NCBI GenBank assembly: GCA_900169235.1
Contig: FWCC01000445.1
Coordinates: 319-32,418 of the forward strand
Source: Zarea fungicola
Taxonomy: Eukaryota > Ascomycota > Sordariomycetes > Hypocreales > Cordycipitaceae
Direction: 5' to 3'
DNA length: 32,100 bases
Shown here: positions 30,501 through 32,100 of the stretch, piece after piece
Position numbering within the stretch: the stretch's first letter is position 1
Layout: each line of letters starts with the position of its first letter
Notes under the pieces: model-generated
Told to the model about the DNA's origin: nothing
The model's input: the letters and a program-made list of their open reading frames with translations, nothing else
The model's database searches: none
Made by a program: the position numbers and the translations under genes

Positions 30501-31824
30501 CGACGCGAGTGGCTTCGAGAACTGAATTTTGGTGGAACTACAGACTGGGCTGTCGATCTTGCGACACATCACGACGGACCACAGCGGGAAGGGGATTGGA
30601 ACATTGAGATTGATTCCCTTGAGTGTGATGACAGTATTTGGCCAAGTACATTGGACGACTTCGACAGCAGAATCGACCAGATTCCGGTACATTGCCGAGG
30701 GATGGCTATGACTGGATATTTCACAGACGCTTTGGGGGATGCAATTGCTCAATACACAGAGGTTTCGAAGGGATACGATGATAAGGTTCGTACACATCAA
30801 GACCAATTTTGTCGCGGTATTAACAATGAGCTAGTTCGGCTACTACATTGATTGGGTTAAAGACGCAATCGACGGCCGACTGGATGAGTTCCTCGCCATT
30901 GGTCGCGGTAAGGGACTTGCGTATATGGACTGCAAGTGGACAACAAATAAGAACAAAGGCTCTGGTCCCTGCACTCAGGCCGTCCTAGAATATGATCTCG
31001 GCCCTCGCCCAGGCCCTCGTGTGGTTGAGTTCACAATGAGGGACGAAGAGGGGTTTTACAAAGCCTTGGCCGAGCATACCGGTATTGAAAGGGACTGGAT
31101 TACTTGGAGAGACGACAGTCAGTCGGATACCTGCAATCTATGCTTTCCTCGTCTGTCTTGCCCAGAGGAAATCTTTTGCCGGGAGAACTACTACTTGCGC
31201 AAGAATTTCCCCCGCCGCATTAACGACACAAAAAAGATCAAGGTTGAAAATCCAAAGCAAATCATAGACGAGGCACTACCAGAGATGCATGCTCTAGTCA
31301 ATTTGGGATTGGACACGTACCTGCAGATGCGATGGCATCTGGCAGATATGGATAGCGTTGATGTCATTGAGTCTTTCTCCATGCCGCTGTTCATGATACA
31401 AGATTCTTTTGAATCTATAAAGAAAATCAAGGAGATTGGTGCGGAGCAGAAAAAAACCAAGACTCGTGAACTCGTCGTTTTGATTCTCACGATTATCTTT
31501 GCGGTCATTCCTTTCGCCGGCCCTGTCGTTACTGCCCTTGGTGGCGCTGCTCGCATTGCCATGACTGCCCTCATTGTCGGTGAGATTGGAAACGCAGCGT
31601 TGGCCATTGAATCCATCGTCGATGATCCCTTTTCAGCCCCATTTGCCGTACTGGGCATGTTGGTTGGTGCTGGAGGTATTCGCGTCAAAGGGGGCAGGGC
31701 TGGCTTCAGAGACGCAGCCGATGCCAAGAGGGCATTAGACTCGGGTTCTCTGAAGCTCTTTTCGCCTGAATTTAGGCACAAGCATGAGATTATTCAACGC
31801 ATAGCTAAAAAGTGTATGCTTTAG
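27553..31824 (+). CDS. subgroup-C GH18 chitinase with LysM and CBM18 domains (killer-toxin alpha-subunit-like)
   Basis: Secreted endochitinase-type protein of about 1,300 residues. Start at ATG 27553 with signal peptide MVSFSALIGLLLQATAIS. Exons are 27553-28284, 28345-30100, 30167 to about 30280, about 30436-30785 and 30835-31824. Domains in order: N-terminal Cys domain (CPKPCNEAGPDPSSWT), a LysM-like module (CRAIQVRSDDGCASLASRC), a LysM (CTTHKVDYNDDCWRIADVNG), CBM18 (QCPLNACCSGWGFCGISEDFC region) and GH18. GH18 shows KIISFGGW, HGIDFDWEYPG with the acid/base Glu at about 664, and LMTYDLHGQWDYGN. A long C-terminal extension with two hydrophobic helices (LVVLILTIIFAVIPFAGPVV and following) ends it. 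The first Asp of DxxDxDxE is His. At 30276-30435 the best splice sites do not keep frame, so the gene may be damaged. The family resembles the chitinase part of yeast zymocin. Confidence 0.8.
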
Positions 31825-32100
31825 AAGCATAGACAGGTGCTGCGCCATATAGCACGAGAGTTTAGCTGTTCATTTGACCCGATGTTAGCATTGCGTACAA
31901 CGTGACAAGTCCGTCTTTGCTTTACGTCGCGTCTGTTTTCTAAATCCAGCAATGATCCATACACGCAAAATAGAAGAGCAAATGAGCAAGTAAATTAGAA
32001 ATTAAATTCTTTTTATTTCCATTCATCAGTTTCAAGTTGACGGACATTTGACCTGTCTGGCAGCGAATCTATTTGTATTTTTGTATTTGTATTTGTATTC
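31825..32100. other. 3' flank of the chitinase gene
   Basis: AT-rich sequence with no gene. It ends in a short TTTGTA repeat. Confidence 0.5.
32071..32100. repeat. TTTGTA hexamer repeat at window edge
   Basis: About four imperfect TTTGTA units running to the window end; it may continue outside. Confidence 0.6.

Overview
The window is a piece of a filamentous ascomycete genome, most likely a Sordariomycete and plausibly Hypocreales. The signs are short spliceosomal introns (47-100 nt) with CTAAC-like branch points, an intron-bearing nuclear tRNA-Lys, and an SPX-VTC4 polyphosphate polymerase. A subgroup-C (killer-toxin-like) GH18 chitinase, LysM proteins, a solo LTR and nonsense transitions in transposon-linked genes fit the same picture. 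Gene models below were spliced by eye from reading frames, splice motifs and family knowledge; no search or transcript data was available.

Left part (1-8.4 kb): a decayed Tc1/mariner-type transposase runs off the left edge. VTC4 (three exons, one GC-AG intron, a PHO-type CACGTG box upstream) follows. Next come two tandem minus-strand protein-kinase-like paralogues that have each lost different catalytic residues. A 5'-truncated FAD-dependent oxidoreductase remnant and a secreted cysteine-rich protein close this part. The 3' end of the first kinase-like gene is tandemly repeated about three times.

Middle (8.4-14.4 kb): a long gene-poor stretch holds one tRNA-Lys(CUU) with a 13-nt intron. It is followed by a complete four-exon, 357-residue penicillin acyltransferase-like (C45, penDE-type) gene, a NatB catalytic-subunit-like N-acetyltransferase, and an orphan exon that contains no methionine.

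Vestigial secondary-metabolism block (14.7-20.1 kb): the 3' end of a highly reducing polyketide synthase (KR remnant plus ACP) is frameshifted. A four-exon long-chain acyl-CoA synthetase looks intact. An MFS transporter is broken by two stops, an apparent internal deletion and a 315-bp solo LTR with a perfect 5-bp target duplication. Together they read as a decaying biosynthetic cluster in which only the acyl-CoA ligase still looks functional.

Chitin block (21.4-31.8 kb): a LysM protein gene carrying an internal stop, an uncharacterised 544-residue single-exon protein, an unrecognised secreted protein on the minus strand, and a large secreted chitinase (LysM-like, LysM, CBM18, GH18, long C-terminal extension) transcribed divergently from it. 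Subgroup-C chitinases beside LysM genes are a known fungal arrangement and resemble the chitin-binding half of the Kluyveromyces zymocin killer toxin. The divergent secreted protein is therefore the most interesting unknown here. The chitinase has one intron whose best splice sites do not keep the frame, and a changed residue in its catalytic motif, so this locus may also be decaying.
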